From contig CP018627.1 of assembly GCA_002021875.1 (NCBI GenBank), forward strand, positions 9,920,001 to 9,984,000: a DNA stretch of 64,000 bases. The letters are read 5' to 3'. Below the pieces are notes generated by a model that was not told the origin of the DNA, ran no database searches, and was given only the letters and a program-made list of their open reading frames with translations. Position 1 is the first letter of the stretch, and every line of letters begins with the position of its first letter. The stretch comes from Streptomyces hygroscopicus. GTDB lineage: Bacteria > Actinomycetota > Actinomycetes > Streptomycetales > Streptomycetaceae. Position numbers and translations under genes: made by a program. Of the stretch, positions 1 to 9,900 are shown piece by piece.

Positions 1-2
1 AA

Positions 3-542
3 CGGCTCGCCGCGCGCCTGGGCGACGTCCCGATCGGGGTGTTCACCGCCGACTGGACCCTGGTGTGGTGGAACGCCATGTGGAGCGCCCTGCACGGCGA
101 CCCCGCCGTCCTCCCGGCTGCCGAACGCAACCTGGCCCGCGCCCTGTTCGGCAGCGGCGCCGCCCGCGCCGCGACACCTCACATCCGGCCCGCGCGCGGG
201 CAGGACACCTTCGAAGCCTCGATCGTCGCCGACCTCAAGGACGCCACCTCCCGCTACCCCGCCGACGGCCGGCTCCAGCGCCTGGTGGGGGAACTGCGGG
301 CGGAGTCCGAAGCTTTCGCGCACTACTGGGCCACCAGGACGACCGCCGCCCAGCACACGAGCGACCGGAAGACGATCCGGCATCCGGAGGCCGGCGACAT
401 CCACCTGGACTGCGATGTCCTCGTCGTCCCCGGCGCGGACCTGCGCATGGTCACCTACACGGCGGCGACCGGAAGCAGCGATGCGGGCAAGCTCGACCTC
501 CTGCGCGTCACCGGCGCCCGCACCGCCGCTCCGCGCCCATGA
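3..542 (+). CDS. XRE-family regulator, C-terminal MmyB-like ligand-binding domain (5' truncated by window)
   Basis: The frame is open from base 3 and gives about 179 residues. The segment IGVFTADWTLVWWNAMWSAL followed by ERNLARALFG is the typical core of the MmyB-like domain found behind an N-terminal helix-turn-helix in actinobacterial XRE regulators. The DNA-binding part lies upstream of the window. The stop is only 26 bases before the convergent oxidoreductase stop, so the two genes end tail to tail. Its target is not visible here. Confidence 0.8.
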   Translation, partial: RLAARLGDVPIGVFTADWTLVWWNAMWSALHGDPAVLPAAERNLARALFGSGAARAATPHIRPARGQDTFEASIVADLKDATSRYPADGRLQRLVGELRAESEAFAHYWATRTTAAQHTSDRKTIRHPEAGDIHLDCDVLVVPGADLRMVTYTAATGSSDAGKLDLLRVTGARTAAPRP

Positions 543-567
543 CCCGTGCCTTTGTGGCCGTACGTGG

Positions 568-1551
568 TCAGTGGCTGATGACGACCTTGCCGAAGCGTGG
601 CCCCTTCTCGAAGTGGGCGAACGCCTCCGGCGCCTGGTCGAAGGGGACGATACGGTCGATGACGGGCCGCAGCCGGTGCTGGCCGATGACCTTGTTCATC
701 CGCTCGAAGTCGCTCCGGCTGCCGACGCTGATCGACCTGAGCGTGGCGGCGCGGCGGAAGAATCGCATCACATCCATCCCGCTGCCCGACGCGAGATTGC
801 CGACGAGGGCGATCTGCCCGCCGTGGGCGACGGCCTCGATGGACTGAGCGAGCGTTCCGGCGCCGCCGATCTCGACGACACGGTCGGCACCGCCGCCGGT
901 GAGCGCCCGCACCTGTGCGCCCCACTCCGGTGTGCTGACGTAGTTGACGACATCGGAGGCGCCGAGCGTGCCGAGCCGTCGGGCCTTCTCATCGCTGGAG
1001 GTCGTGGCGAGCACACGTGCGCCGGCCAGACGGGCGAACTGCAGCGCGAAGACCGACACCCCGCCCGAGCCCTGGACCAGGAGCGCATCGCCCGGACCGA
1101 CTCCGCTCACCGCCGACCACGCGGTGAGCGCGGCGCACGGGAGCGTGGCCGCTTCCTCGAAGGAGAGCTGGTCCGGCACGGCGACCAGGCTCTGCTCGTC
1201 GAGGGCGATGTATTCGGTGAGCCATCCATCGCGCTGCGTCCCGTGGAACTCCCCCCACTCGGGGAACCGACCGTACAGCCAGGTCGGATGGAAGGTGCTC
1301 ACGACGCGATCCCCCACCCGGAACCGCGAAACCCCGTCCCCGACCGCCTCCACGACGCCCGCGCCGTCGGAGAGCGGGATACGCCCCGGCGGAACCTCGA
1401 TGGGATACCTGCCGGAGACGATGAGCAGGTCGCGCGCGTTGATGGAGCTGGCTTTCACGCGGACCAGAACTTCACCCGCCGACGGAGTCGGCACCGGACG
1501 CGTGGCCGGGGCGATCAGGTCGCCGCCCGTATCAATCTGAAATGTTCGCAT
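568..1551 (-). CDS. Zinc-independent alcohol dehydrogenase / quinone oxidoreductase family protein
   Basis: 327 residues, the usual length for MDR-superfamily NADPH:quinone-reductase-like enzymes. The N-terminal GroES-like domain runs to about residue 125. The nucleotide-binding signature LLVQGSGGVSVFALQFA is at about 157-173, and VVEIGGAGTL follows. I see no catalytic or structural zinc-ligand set, so an NAD(P)H-dependent enone or quinone reduction is more likely than alcohol oxidation. The ATG is preceded by AGGAGGGG at a good distance. It is divergent from the AraC gene at 1656, which is the likely regulator. Substrate unknown. Confidence 0.85.
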   Translation of the reverse strand: MRTFQIDTGGDLIAPATRPVPTPSAGEVLVRVKASSINARDLLIVSGRYPIEVPPGRIPLSDGAGVVEAVGDGVSRFRVGDRVVSTFHPTWLYGRFPEWGEFHGTQRDGWLTEYIALDEQSLVAVPDQLSFEEAATLPCAALTAWSAVSGVGPGDALLVQGSGGVSVFALQFARLAGARVLATTSSDEKARRLGTLGASDVVNYVSTPEWGAQVRALTGGGADRVVEIGGAGTLAQSIEAVAHGGQIALVGNLASGSGMDVMRFFRRAATLRSISVGSRSDFERMNKVIGQHRLRPVIDRIVPFDQAPEAFAHFEKGPRFGKVVISH

Positions 1552-1599
1552 TTCCCCTCCTTTGTTCTCGGGCCATCTCCACGATAGGGCGGCCCGGCT

Positions 1600-1622
1600 G
1601 GACGATATGTATCCTGGCGTCC
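1600..1622. promoter_or_regulatory. Inverted repeat between divergent oxidoreductase and AraC genes
   Basis: GGACG and CGTCC arms separated by 13 bases lie in the 104-base divergent intergenic region, next to an AT-rich ATATGTAT. Position suggests an operator for the adjacent AraC regulator; this is inference only. Confidence 0.25.
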
Positions 1623-1655
1623 GCGGTTTAGCGCAGATCGTCCAGGAGGGTGGAG

Positions 1656-2603
1656 ATGGATCCCGTCGACGACCTTCTCGCCACCATGAAGATCGAGGAC
1701 GCGCGGTATGTGCGGGTGGACGCCCATGCGCCGTGGGGCATCTCGTTCCCTCCCCGGGACCTCGCCCGGCTGGTGCTGATCTCCAGTGGTTCCTGCCGGC
1801 TCGTCGCGGACACGCTCGCCGGGCCGCAATGGCTGGAGGCCAACGACTGCTTCCTGGTCCGCGCGGGCGTGAGATTCACCCTTCAGGACACCACGGGCAG
1901 CGAGGTCGTGGACTGCGACGGACTGGTCTCCCAGGCTCCCGGCAACGCGGCGCGGGTCGGGGGCGACGGTGAGCTGACGCAGATCGTGTCCAGCCGGTTC
2001 GCCTTCGACGCCGTGGCGGCCGAACCGCTCTTCGCGCTGCTGCCGCCGTTGTTCCGGCTGAACCTGGACCACGCCTCCAGCCACCTCCTGCGCACCACGT
2101 TCGACCTCATCGCGAGGGAGAGCGCGGCAGGCGGGCTCGGCGGTGGCTTCATCATGAGCCGGCTGTCCGACGTGCTCTTCGTCCAGGCACTACGGACCTG
2201 TTGCGCCGATGTCGGGGGCGGCACCGTCGGCTGGATCGCCGCACTGCGAGACCCCCGGCTGGCCGTCGCCATGCGGGAGTTGCACGCGGATCTGGCCCAT
2301 CCGTGGACGGTCGACGAACTCGCCCGCAAGGCGGGGATGTCACGCTCGGCGTTCGCCGCCTCGTTCAAGGAGAAAACGGGGGATACCCCGCTCGGCTACC
2401 TCACCTCATGGCGCATGTACCGGGTGAAGGTGCTGCTCCGGGAGACGCCGCTGAGTGTCCAGGAGATCGCGGTCAGGGTCGGCTACGACACCGGGAGCGC
2501 GTTGAGTCGTGCCTTTTCGGCCAGGGAAGGCGTCACGCCCGGGGCCTGGCGGAAGGGCGAGGCACACCGTCGGCGTCCCCTGTCCGGTGTGACAGCCGCC
2601 TGA
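1656..2603 (+). CDS. AraC-family transcriptional regulator (cupin sensor domain)
   Basis: About 315 residues from the ATG at 1656. An in-frame GTG sits at 1650, but AGGAGGG at 1644-1650 is correctly spaced only for the ATG. The N-terminal two thirds is a cupin-type AraC ligand domain. The C-terminal ~90 residues hold two helix-turn-helix motifs (VDELARKAGMSRSAFAASF and VQEIAVRVGYDTGSALSRAF) typical of AraC/XylS. It is divergent from the oxidoreductase at 568-1551, the most likely target. Convergent with metE. Confidence 0.88.
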   Translation: MDPVDDLLATMKIEDARYVRVDAHAPWGISFPPRDLARLVLISSGSCRLVADTLAGPQWLEANDCFLVRAGVRFTLQDTTGSEVVDCDGLVSQAPGNAARVGGDGELTQIVSSRFAFDAVAAEPLFALLPPLFRLNLDHASSHLLRTTFDLIARESAAGGLGGGFIMSRLSDVLFVQALRTCCADVGGGTVGWIAALRDPRLAVAMRELHADLAHPWTVDELARKAGMSRSAFAASFKEKTGDTPLGYLTSWRMYRVKVLLRETPLSVQEIAVRVGYDTGSALSRAFSAREGVTPGAWRKGEAHRRRPLSGVTAA

Positions 2604-2635
2604 CCACGTCCGGCGTCGGCGTTCGGCGTTCGGCA

Positions 2636-2668
2636 CCGGGGCCGGAGCGCGCGGCGCTCCGGCCCCGG
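2636..2668. terminator. Bidirectional hairpin between araC-type gene and metE
   Basis: A 15-base-pair GC-rich perfect inverted repeat with a 3-base loop (arms 2636-2650 and 2654-2668) lies between two convergent stop codons. No U-tract follows; GC-rich I-shaped terminators are common in streptomycetes. Confidence 0.6.
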
Positions 2669-2681
2669 CCGGTCGTCCGGG

Positions 2682-5000
2682 TCAGGACGCGGGCAGCTCA
2701 CCGCGGACCGTACGGGCCGCCGTGACCAGGTTCCGCAGTGAGGAGCGGGTCTCGGGCCAGCCGCGGGTCTTCAGGCCGCAGTCGGGGTTGACCCACAGCC
2801 GCTCGGCGGGGATGGCCTTGAGGCCGGTGCGCAGCAGTTCCGCCGCCTCCAGCGCGCTGGGCACGCGGGGGGAGTGGATGTCGTACACACCGGGCCCGGC
2901 CTCGCGCGGATAGCCATGGGCGGCGAGCTCGCGGGCCACCTGCATATGGGAGCGGGCGGCCTCCAGGCTGATGACATCGGCGTCGAGGTCGTCGATCGCC
3001 TGGACGATGTCGCCGAACTCGGCGTAGCACATATGGGTGTGGATCTGGGTGCCGGGCCGTACGCCGCCGGTGGTGAGGCGGAAGGCTTCGGTCGCCCAGG
3101 ACAGATAGCCGGGCCGGTCCTCGGCGCGCAGCGGAAGGGTCTCGCGCAGAGCGGGTTCGTCCACCTGGATGACCGAGGTCCCGGCCGCCTCCAGGTCGCC
3201 CACCTCGTCGCGCAGGGCGAGGGCGACCTGGCGGGCGGTGTGGCCGAGGGGCTGGTCGTCGCGGACGAAGGACCAGGCGAGCATGGTGACCGGGCCGGTG
3301 AGCATGCCCTTGACCGGGCGGTCGGTGAGGGACTGGGCATAGGCCGTCCAGCGCACCGTCATCGGCTCGGGGCGCGAGATGTCACCGGCCAGGATCGGCG
3401 GGCGGACGTAGCGGGTGCCGTAGGACTGCACCCAGCCGTGCTGCGTGGCGAGATAGCCGGTGAGCTGCTCGGCGAAGTACTGGACCATGTCGTTGCGCTC
3501 GGCCTCGCCGTGCACCAGCACATCCAGGCCGGTCTTCTCCTGGAAGGAGATCACCTCCTGGATCTCGGCCTTGATGCGCTCCTCGTACCCGGCCGTGTCG
3601 ATCCGGCCCCCGCGCAGGTCGGCGCGGGCGGTGCGCAGTTCGCCGGTCTGCGGGAAGGAGCCGATGGTGGTGGTCGGCAGCAGCGGCAGGCGGAGGTGGG
3701 CGCGCTGGGCCGCGGCGCGTTCGGCGTACGGCTGCGAGCGGCGGGCGTCGGCCTCGGTGACCGCGCCGGTGCGGGCCCGGACGGCCGGGTCGCGGGTGAT
3801 GGGGGAGTTGGCGCGGGAGGCGAGGGCGGCCCGGTTCGCGGCCAGTTCGGCGGTGATCGCGTCGGTGCCGCGGGCCAGGCCCCTGGCGAGGGTGACGATC
3901 TCCGTGGTCTTCTGCCGGGCGAAGGCCAGCCAGCGCTGGATCTGCGGTTCGATGTCCCGCTCGGCCGCCGCGTCGAGGGGGACATGCAGCAGCGAGCAGG
4001 AGGCGGCCACATCGACCCGGTCGGCAAGACCCAGCAGGGTGCCGAGCCTGGCCAGGGACTTCTCCAGATCGTTGACCCAGATGTTGCGGCCGTTGACGAC
4101 ACCGGCGATCAGCCGCTTGCGGGGCAGCCCGCCGACGGCGGCCAGCGCGTCCAGATTCGCGGCGGCGGCCTCCGTGAAGTCCAGCGCCAGCCCCTCGACC
4201 GGGGCCTTGGCCAGCACGGGCAGGGCCTCGCCGAGGCGGTCGAAGTACGAGGCGACCAGCAGCTTCGGGCGGTCGGTGAGGGCGCCGAGATCGCGGTAGG
4301 CGCGGCCGGCGGCGTTCAGCTCGGCCGGCGTGCGGTCCTGGACCAGGGCGGGCTCGTCGAGCTGCACCCACTCGGCACCCGCCGCCCGCAGATCGGCCAG
4401 GACCTCGGCGTACACCGGAAGCAGGCGGTCCAGGAGGGTGAGCGGCTCGAAGTCCGCGGGCGCGCCGGGGGCGGGCTTGGCGAGCAGGAGGTAGGTGACG
4501 GGCCCGACCAGGACCGGCCGCGCCGCCAGGCCGAGGCCGAGGGCTTCCGTCAGCTCCGCGACCTGCTTGGCGGAGTTGGCCGCGAACACCGTGTCCGGAC
4601 CCAGCTCCGGAACCAGATAGTGGTAGTTGGTGTCGAACCACTTGGTCATCTCCAGCGGCGCGACGTCCTGCGTGCCCCGCGCCATGGCGAAGTAGCCGTC
4701 GAGCGGATCGGCCGCGACGGCGTCCCGGTGGCGGTCGGGGATCGCCCCGACCATGACGGTGGTGTCCAGCACGTGGTCGTAGTACGAGAAGTCACCCGTG
4801 GGAACTTCGTCGATACCCGCCCCGGCCAGCTGCCGCCAGGTGGTGCTGCGCAGTTGGGCGGCGGTGGCCCTGAGCGCGTCGGCGGTGACGCGGCCCTTCC
4901 AGTAGCCCTCGATCGCCTTCTTCAGTTCCCGGTTGGGGCCCTGGCGCGGGTAGCCGTACACGGTGGCCCGTGCTGCCGCGGCTGCGGACTTCGGTGTCAC
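2682..5000 (-). CDS. metE: Cobalamin-independent methionine synthase MetE
   Basis: 772 residues, the normal MetE length. It transfers the methyl group of 5-methyltetrahydropteroyl-polyglutamate to homocysteine in the cytosol. It has the duplicated barrel; the C-terminal half carries the zinc ligands in IHTHMCYAEF and VNPDCGLKTRGW, and the N-terminus starts with the family-typical VYGYPRQGPNRELKKAIEGYWKG. I chose the GTG at 5000 because AAGGAG lies 6 bases upstream; the frame stays open further upstream without MetE-like sequence. A cobalamin riboswitch in the leader predicts expression only when vitamin B12 is scarce, so another, B12-dependent synthase (MetH) should exist elsewhere in the genome. 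Confidence 0.96.
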   Translation of the reverse strand: MTPKSAAAAARATVYGYPRQGPNRELKKAIEGYWKGRVTADALRATAAQLRSTTWRQLAGAGIDEVPTGDFSYYDHVLDTTVMVGAIPDRHRDAVAADPLDGYFAMARGTQDVAPLEMTKWFDTNYHYLVPELGPDTVFAANSAKQVAELTEALGLGLAARPVLVGPVTYLLLAKPAPGAPADFEPLTLLDRLLPVYAEVLADLRAAGAEWVQLDEPALVQDRTPAELNAAGRAYRDLGALTDRPKLLVASYFDRLGEALPVLAKAPVEGLALDFTEAAAANLDALAAVGGLPRKRLIAGVVNGRNIWVNDLEKSLARLGTLLGLADRVDVAASCSLLHVPLDAAAERDIEPQIQRWLAFARQKTTEIVTLARGLARGTDAITAELAANRAALASRANSPITRDPAVRARTGAVTEADARRSQPYAERAAAQRAHLRLPLLPTTTIGSFPQTGELRTARADLRGGRIDTAGYEERIKAEIQEVISFQEKTGLDVLVHGEAERNDMVQYFAEQLTGYLATQHGWVQSYGTRYVRPPILAGDISRPEPMTVRWTAYAQSLTDRPVKGMLTGPVTMLAWSFVRDDQPLGHTARQVALALRDEVGDLEAAGTSVIQVDEPALRETLPLRAEDRPGYLSWATEAFRLTTGGVRPGTQIHTHMCYAEFGDIVQAIDDLDADVISLEAARSHMQVARELAAHGYPREAGPGVYDIHSPRVPSALEAAELLRTGLKAIPAERLWVNPDCGLKTRGWPETRSSLRNLVTAARTVRGELPAS

Positions 5001-5034
5001 GGAGATCTCCTTCGCGAGATGAATCCCTGAGATC
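5001..5034 (-). promoter_or_regulatory. metE ribosome-binding-site hairpins (likely riboswitch expression platform)
   Basis: Reading the minus strand, the metE Shine-Dalgarno region contains GAGATC (5009-5004). Two upstream segments can pair with it: GATCTC at 5034-5029 and ATCTC at 5020-5016 (the latter giving the hairpin ATCTC-GCGAAG-GAGAT). These exclude each other, which would suit translational switching by the aptamer upstream. Seen in sequence; the switching role is inference. Confidence 0.45.
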
Positions 5035-5169
5035 CCGGCGACGGGAGGAGAGCGCGAAGGGTGACACACCGGGCTTTCGGCCTCGCGCGGCAAAAGCGCG
5101 GCCAACTGCCTGGTATGTACGCCGACCCGCCCTCGAGGTCACCGAGATGTCCGCGCACGAATCGTCCGT

Positions 5170-5396
5170 ACGCGGGCAGATGGCAGGTCTTCGGACTCAC
5201 GGGCGCGTCCTCTTGGAGGAGGACACCTAGTGGCCGTCGCTTCCCAGGCCCTCTCACCGGACCCAGTGCGTATGACGGCGGTCGTTCCCGCTCACCGCTG
5301 CGGGGCAGTCCCGGATTCCCACCGGGTTCCCTCTTGCGACGCATCCCGCCTGGCGGACGGGGCGAACCAGCTGCACCAGCCAACCTACGGGGCCGT
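5170..5396 (-). promoter_or_regulatory. Cobalamin (B12) riboswitch upstream of metE
   Basis: On the minus strand the conserved core GGGAACCCGGTG, GGAATCCGGGACTGCCCCGC and a GCGGT segment lie at about 5331-5290, and the B12 box GAAGACCTGCCA is at 5192-5181. The order and spacing match the cobalamin aptamer class. It reads into metE, the B12-independent isozyme, a well-known use of this riboswitch: bound adenosyl- or methylcobalamin would shut metE off. The 127 bases 5397-5523 hold no gene and probably the promoter. Confidence 0.92.
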
Positions 5397-5523
5397 CCGG
5401 CGGTGTGCAGGGGGCGGTCCGGTATTCGGGATGGTGAATTGGAACACGCGATGGCCGAGGGTACGACCGGTGCCGCCCGGGCCGTGCACCGGCCGCACCC
5501 CATCCATCAGCGAGCTCAGGGGG

Positions 5524-5733
5524 TCAGCACGCGCCGGAGTCCGACCCGCCCGCCAGATTGACCGGGACGGTGACGAAGGAGAACTGGTTGCTGGCGCACA
5601 CGCCGGGGAAGGCCGTGCTGCTGGAGTTGTTGACGGTGACATCGGGCGCGTCGTCCGCGATGGCGCCGCCCGCGCCGACGGCGAGGGACGCGGCGGCGAG
5701 GGCGAGCGTGGACAGGGCGGTCCGGATACGCAT
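5524..5733 (-). CDS. Small secreted protein of unknown function
   Basis: 69 residues from ATG 5733, with AAGGAG upstream. A Sec-type signal peptide (RIRTALSTLALAAASLAVGA, cleavage probably after a following AIA or ADD) leaves a mature peptide of about 40 residues, DDAPDVTVNNSSSTAFPGVC and beyond, with two cysteines, one being the last residue. Size and export resemble chaplin-like surface peptides, but the chaplin repeat is absent and I do not assign it. Next to an AraC gene on the same strand. Confidence 0.6.
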   Translation of the reverse strand: MRIRTALSTLALAAASLAVGAGGAIADDAPDVTVNNSSSTAFPGVCASNQFSFVTVPVNLAGGSDSGAC

Positions 5734-5880
5734 GGGAACTCCTTGCTGAGAATCTGCCGCCGGATATGACCGGCTTCGCATGCATGGTGCCCCTTTGGCA
5801 GGGCAATCGCGGCCCACCGTCCCCCCAATGGCGGAAGCCCACCCCCGCAGCCGTCCGGCCGGCCCAAGGCGCGCGTCCGG

Positions 5881-6795
5881 TCATCCGCCGCCGCGCCGAC
5901 CGTCGTCCGCCGGTGCGGACAGCGGGATCGTCGGTGGACGGCTGGGGTCGGGGATGCGGTCGGTGAAGCCGCCGGGGACCGAGCGGCACTGCTGCTCGCG
6001 GAAGTGGACCGGTGCGGTGCCCACTCGGCGGGCGAACAGTCTGCTGAAGTAGGCGGGATCGTCGTAGCCGACGCGGCGGGCGATGGCGGCCACCGGCAGT
6101 TCGGTGCCGACGAGGAGTTCCTTGGCGCGGCCCAGCCGGATGCCGAGGAGGTAGTCCTTGGGGCTGCACCCCGCGCCGCGGCGTACCGCGGTGCGCAGTT
6201 CGGCCGGTGTCATGCCGTGCCGGGCGGCGTGTTCGGTCACCGAGAGCGGCTGGAAGGCGTCCCGGGCCAGGGCCTGGAGCACCGGATGTCCGTCGGCGCC
6301 GGTGTCGGCGCGGACGCGGCGGAGGGCGACGAGGAGTTCATGGACGGCGGCCGCGGTCTCGACCTCCAGGAACGGATTGCCCTGGCGCGCGGCGCGGGCG
6401 ATCCGGCCGATGGCCGTACGGGCGGTGGCGGTGTCGGTGAGCGCGACCACGGGGCCGTCCGCGTCGAGATAGCCCAGGTCGGCGTAGGCGGCGGTGGCCG
6501 GTCCCGTGAAGTCGACGAACGCCTCGTCCCATCCGGTGTCCGGGTCCGGGGCGTAGTGGTGGGTGACACCCGGGGTGAGCCAGAGCAGCGCGGGCGCGGT
6601 GACGGTGCGGCGGCGGCCGTCCGCGCCGCGGAACCATCCGCGGCCCGCGCTGATGACCACCGCCACATGGTGGTCCAGGACGCGCGGGCCGACGACGGGC
6701 AGGGCGCCGTGCTGGAGGCCGACACCCAGACACACCAGGCCGAGCCGGTGATGGGCCGGGCTGGGCGTGAAGTACCGCATCCAGGTGTGATACAT
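5881..6795 (-). CDS. AraC-family transcriptional regulator
   Basis: 304 residues from ATG 6795 (GGAGGGG upstream; the frame extends further but without family similarity). The N-terminal cupin domain (AVVISAGRGWFRGADGRRR and LLWLTPGVTHHYAPDPDTGW) is of the AraC_binding type that senses sugars. Two helix-turn-helix motifs follow near residues 200-285, ending with VAAIARRVGYDDPAYFSRLF. It lies 177 bases downstream of and in the same direction as the GH101 gene, so glycan-responsive control of that enzyme is plausible but unproven. Confidence 0.86.
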   Translation of the reverse strand: MYHTWMRYFTPSPAHHRLGLVCLGVGLQHGALPVVGPRVLDHHVAVVISAGRGWFRGADGRRRTVTAPALLWLTPGVTHHYAPDPDTGWDEAFVDFTGPATAAYADLGYLDADGPVVALTDTATARTAIGRIARAARQGNPFLEVETAAAVHELLVALRRVRADTGADGHPVLQALARDAFQPLSVTEHAARHGMTPAELRTAVRRGAGCSPKDYLLGIRLGRAKELLVGTELPVAAIARRVGYDDPAYFSRLFARRVGTAPVHFREQQCRSVPGGFTDRIPDPSRPPTIPLSAPADDGRRGGG

Positions 6796-6972
6796 CCGCG
6801 GTCCCCTCCGGTCGGCTGCTCCCATCACTCGCCGATCTTTGTCCACGGACTGCCCGGCCGCCAAGGGGAGGGTGGCCCTGGCGCGAGGGGGGAGGGGCTT
6901 ACCGGAGGTGGGGGTTGGCGGAGGGAGCCGGGTCGCGGAGGTGTGTCCGCGCGCCCCGCTCCCTCCGCCGTG

Positions 6973-9900
6973 TCAGTCCAGTTCCTCCACCGTGAAGGAG
7001 TCGAGCGTGAACTCCGCGGTACCGCTGTCACCGGTCTTGCGCAGCCCCACCCACATCTCGCCGTCCGCGGGTGCGGTGACGGTGTAGCTGTGGGTGGCCC
7101 GCCCGGTGGCGGTGGGCAGGGGGGTGCGCTCCAGCTCGCGTGGTCCGGGTTCGTCCACGGCCGTGATCCAGGCGTACTGACCGGCCGCCTCGTTGGCGTA
7201 CGTCAGGCTCACGCGGTAGCGCCGCCCCGGGCGGAAGCGGGCGGTGTGCGGCACCGTGCGGTAGACGAGGCCCGCGTTCTCGCCGCGTGACTTGAGGGAC
7301 TGGCCGCCTTCGAGTACATCGTCGATCATCTTGCCGTTCCATCCGGCCTGGGTGAACGGGGCGTGCCGCTGGGCGATATGGGTGCGGGGGTCGGTCACCC
7401 CGCCCGCGTCGCCCTTGACGAACGGGCCCCAGCCCTGTGGAACCCGCTCGAAGTCCTCGTACACCAGAGTGCCGGGCTTCGTCGTGCGCCGGGCCCGCAC
7501 CACTCGCAGCCGGTCGAAGCGGACGCGGGCGCTGCCCTCGGCCACCGCCAGGGTGAGAGTGACCGGGCCGCCGCCGTCGGGGACGGTGAAGGAGGTGAAC
7601 ATCCGCTGGAAACGGGTGCCGTGTTTGCGGTCGGCTGCCATGTGGTTGACGGCGGTCGAGGTCTCGGTCCAGTTCTCCGCGGTGACGCCGTCGGCGGTGT
7701 GCACCCGCAGCGCGGCCCGCCGCCGCTCACCGGCCTTCGCGCCCACTTCCACCTGGACGGAGGCCATATAGCCGCCGGGGGCCAGCCGGTCGAGTCGCTG
7801 GCCGACGGTGGCGGCCGCGCCCTCGCCGATGACCAGTTCGTAGTCGCCCAGCGCGCTGCGTGCGACGGTGGCCGGGCCGGTGGTCTGCCGGCCGCGCAGC
7901 GATCCGGAGTGGAAGCCTGGGTCGTACAGCGGGGTGCCCTCGCCCCAGCCGGGGGCCGCCTGGGCACGGGCCCGGGAGCGCAGCACCACGTACGGGACGT
8001 CGGGGTCGGCCGTGATGCTGACGTGGCCGTCGCGCACCGGCAGGGTGACCGGCTCGGCGCGCCCCTGGTCGGTGAGGCGGTACAGCACCACGGACCGCTG
8101 CCCCGACCAGCCGCGCGGCAGCCGCCAACGGGTGGTGCCACCCGCGGGGTTGTAGTGGTAGAGCTTGGCCGGGTCGGTGGCCTCGCGCGGCTCCCACGGC
8201 AGCAGATACCCGCCGCCGTCGTAGACCAGCCGTCCGTCGGTGGTGATGCGGCGGACGCCACCGGTGTCGGTGACCGAGGTGTGGCCGGGCCCCTCGAAGG
8301 TGATCTCGTGGTCGTCCCAGGTGCGGACGGGGTACGCCTGGAGGTATTTGGCGGGCAGGCTGTGGGTCCAGATGAGCCGGTAGAAGGCGGTCCAGTCGGT
8401 TTTGCCGGTCCAGCCCTCGAAGTTGCCCATCCGGGGGATGCCCAGCAGGGTCGGCCACTTGTCGGCGAAGACGTCCTTCTGGTGGTTGCGGATGAAGCGG
8501 ATGAGCCGGGAGTTGATACCGCGCGAGGTGTCCGGGCCGTAGTCGGTCTCCGTGGCCCAGTGCGACCACAGCGAGGAGCGCTCCAGCCCGTGGCCCCATT
8601 CGGTGGTCAGTCGCCAGCCCTGGTCGCGCAGGGCCCGCTGGAGCCGGTCGGAGTTCCAGCCGGACTCGCGGAAGACGTCGATATAGAGCGCGGCGAGGGC
8701 CGGGTCGGTGTCGTTCCGAAGGTCCTGGAAGCGCCGGATGATATCGCCGGAGACCAGGTCGCGGCGGGGGTCGATGCGGTAGGACTGGTCCAGCCAGTCC
8801 CACTGCTTGTCGTTTTTGTCGACCAGCGTCTCGGAGAAGGCGTTGGCCACCGGATAGGACTCGGTGGCGTTGACGTGCACCGCGAAGTCGCTGTTCCAGC
8901 GGCGCCCGGAGCGCAGCAGGGTGTTGAGGTCGGCCAGGCCACCGGCGCGGGTGTTGTAGTTGCCCGCGTAGTCGGGGTGGGCGGAGTCATGGCCTTCCGA
9001 CTGGTAGCCCTTGAGCAGGGTGTACTGCCGCAGTCCGTCGGTGGCCAGCGCGATCCGCTTGACGTTGTCGAGGGTGTCGAGGAAGGGATTGGTGGCCTGG
9101 CTGGCGAAGTTGAACGGGATGTGCGGGACGACCCGCAGATGCTGTTCGTCGGCGCCGAGCGGGTTCACCATGATGTCGCGGAAGGCGATGGCGGCGTCCT
9201 GCCAGTCGACCACGCCGTCGCCGTTGCGGTCCCGGGTGAGGACCACGGTGGCCCAGGGCAGCGGTTCGGTGGCGCCGACGGCCGCGGTGGCGGCCCGGTG
9301 GGTCCACTCACCGCAGGTGAGCCGGGCGGTGATCTGGCCGTCCTCCCGTACCGTCTGCCGCCACAGCCGTCCGTTGTCCCAGGTGGTGCCCGCGGCGGAG
9401 GAGGGCTTGTCCCAGACCGTGTTGGTCTCGACGGCGGCCCCGAGCCGGTCGGTGCTGACGACGGCGTAGGCGCAGCCGATGGGCGCGCCGTCGGTGGGGG
9501 TGTCTGCCGTGGGCCGGACGGCGGTGTCACCGCTCTTGGCCTGGTCGAGGTCGATCCGGGCGGCCAGCAGGGTGGCGCCCGGCTGGTCGGCGCGGACGCT
9601 GAGGAACGCCAGTTGGGGGATGCGCAGGGTGCCCACGCGCAGCGCGTCGGTGTCGGCGATCCGGGTGACCCGCCAGTCGACCTGCCATTCGCTGACCCGG
9701 ATCCGGATGTCGATCTCGGCGTCCGCGCTGGAGGTGGACGCGTTGGCGGTGTCCGTGCCGGAGGTGGCCGTTGTCGTGCCGAAGGCGAGGGTGTAGCTGA
9801 TGTGGTCGGGGCCGCTGGTGACGGCGGTGGTGCGCGGGGTGCGTTCGACGCCGTCGATGAGCACCGAACGGACCGGCTCCCGCTGGCCGTGCAGCACCGC

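Noticed and set aside
2874..5030. Plus-strand open frame opposite metE
   Set aside because: Shadow of MetE; Gly/Arg/Val-rich translation with no motif.
5001..5105. 35-residue N-terminal extension of MetE
   Set aside because: It overlaps the leader between riboswitch and ribosome-binding site, has no MetE similarity and would bypass the AAGGAG site.
6004..7290. Plus-strand open frame across the AraC and GH101 genes
   Set aside because: It spans two real genes on the other strand and the gap between them, and has no family features.
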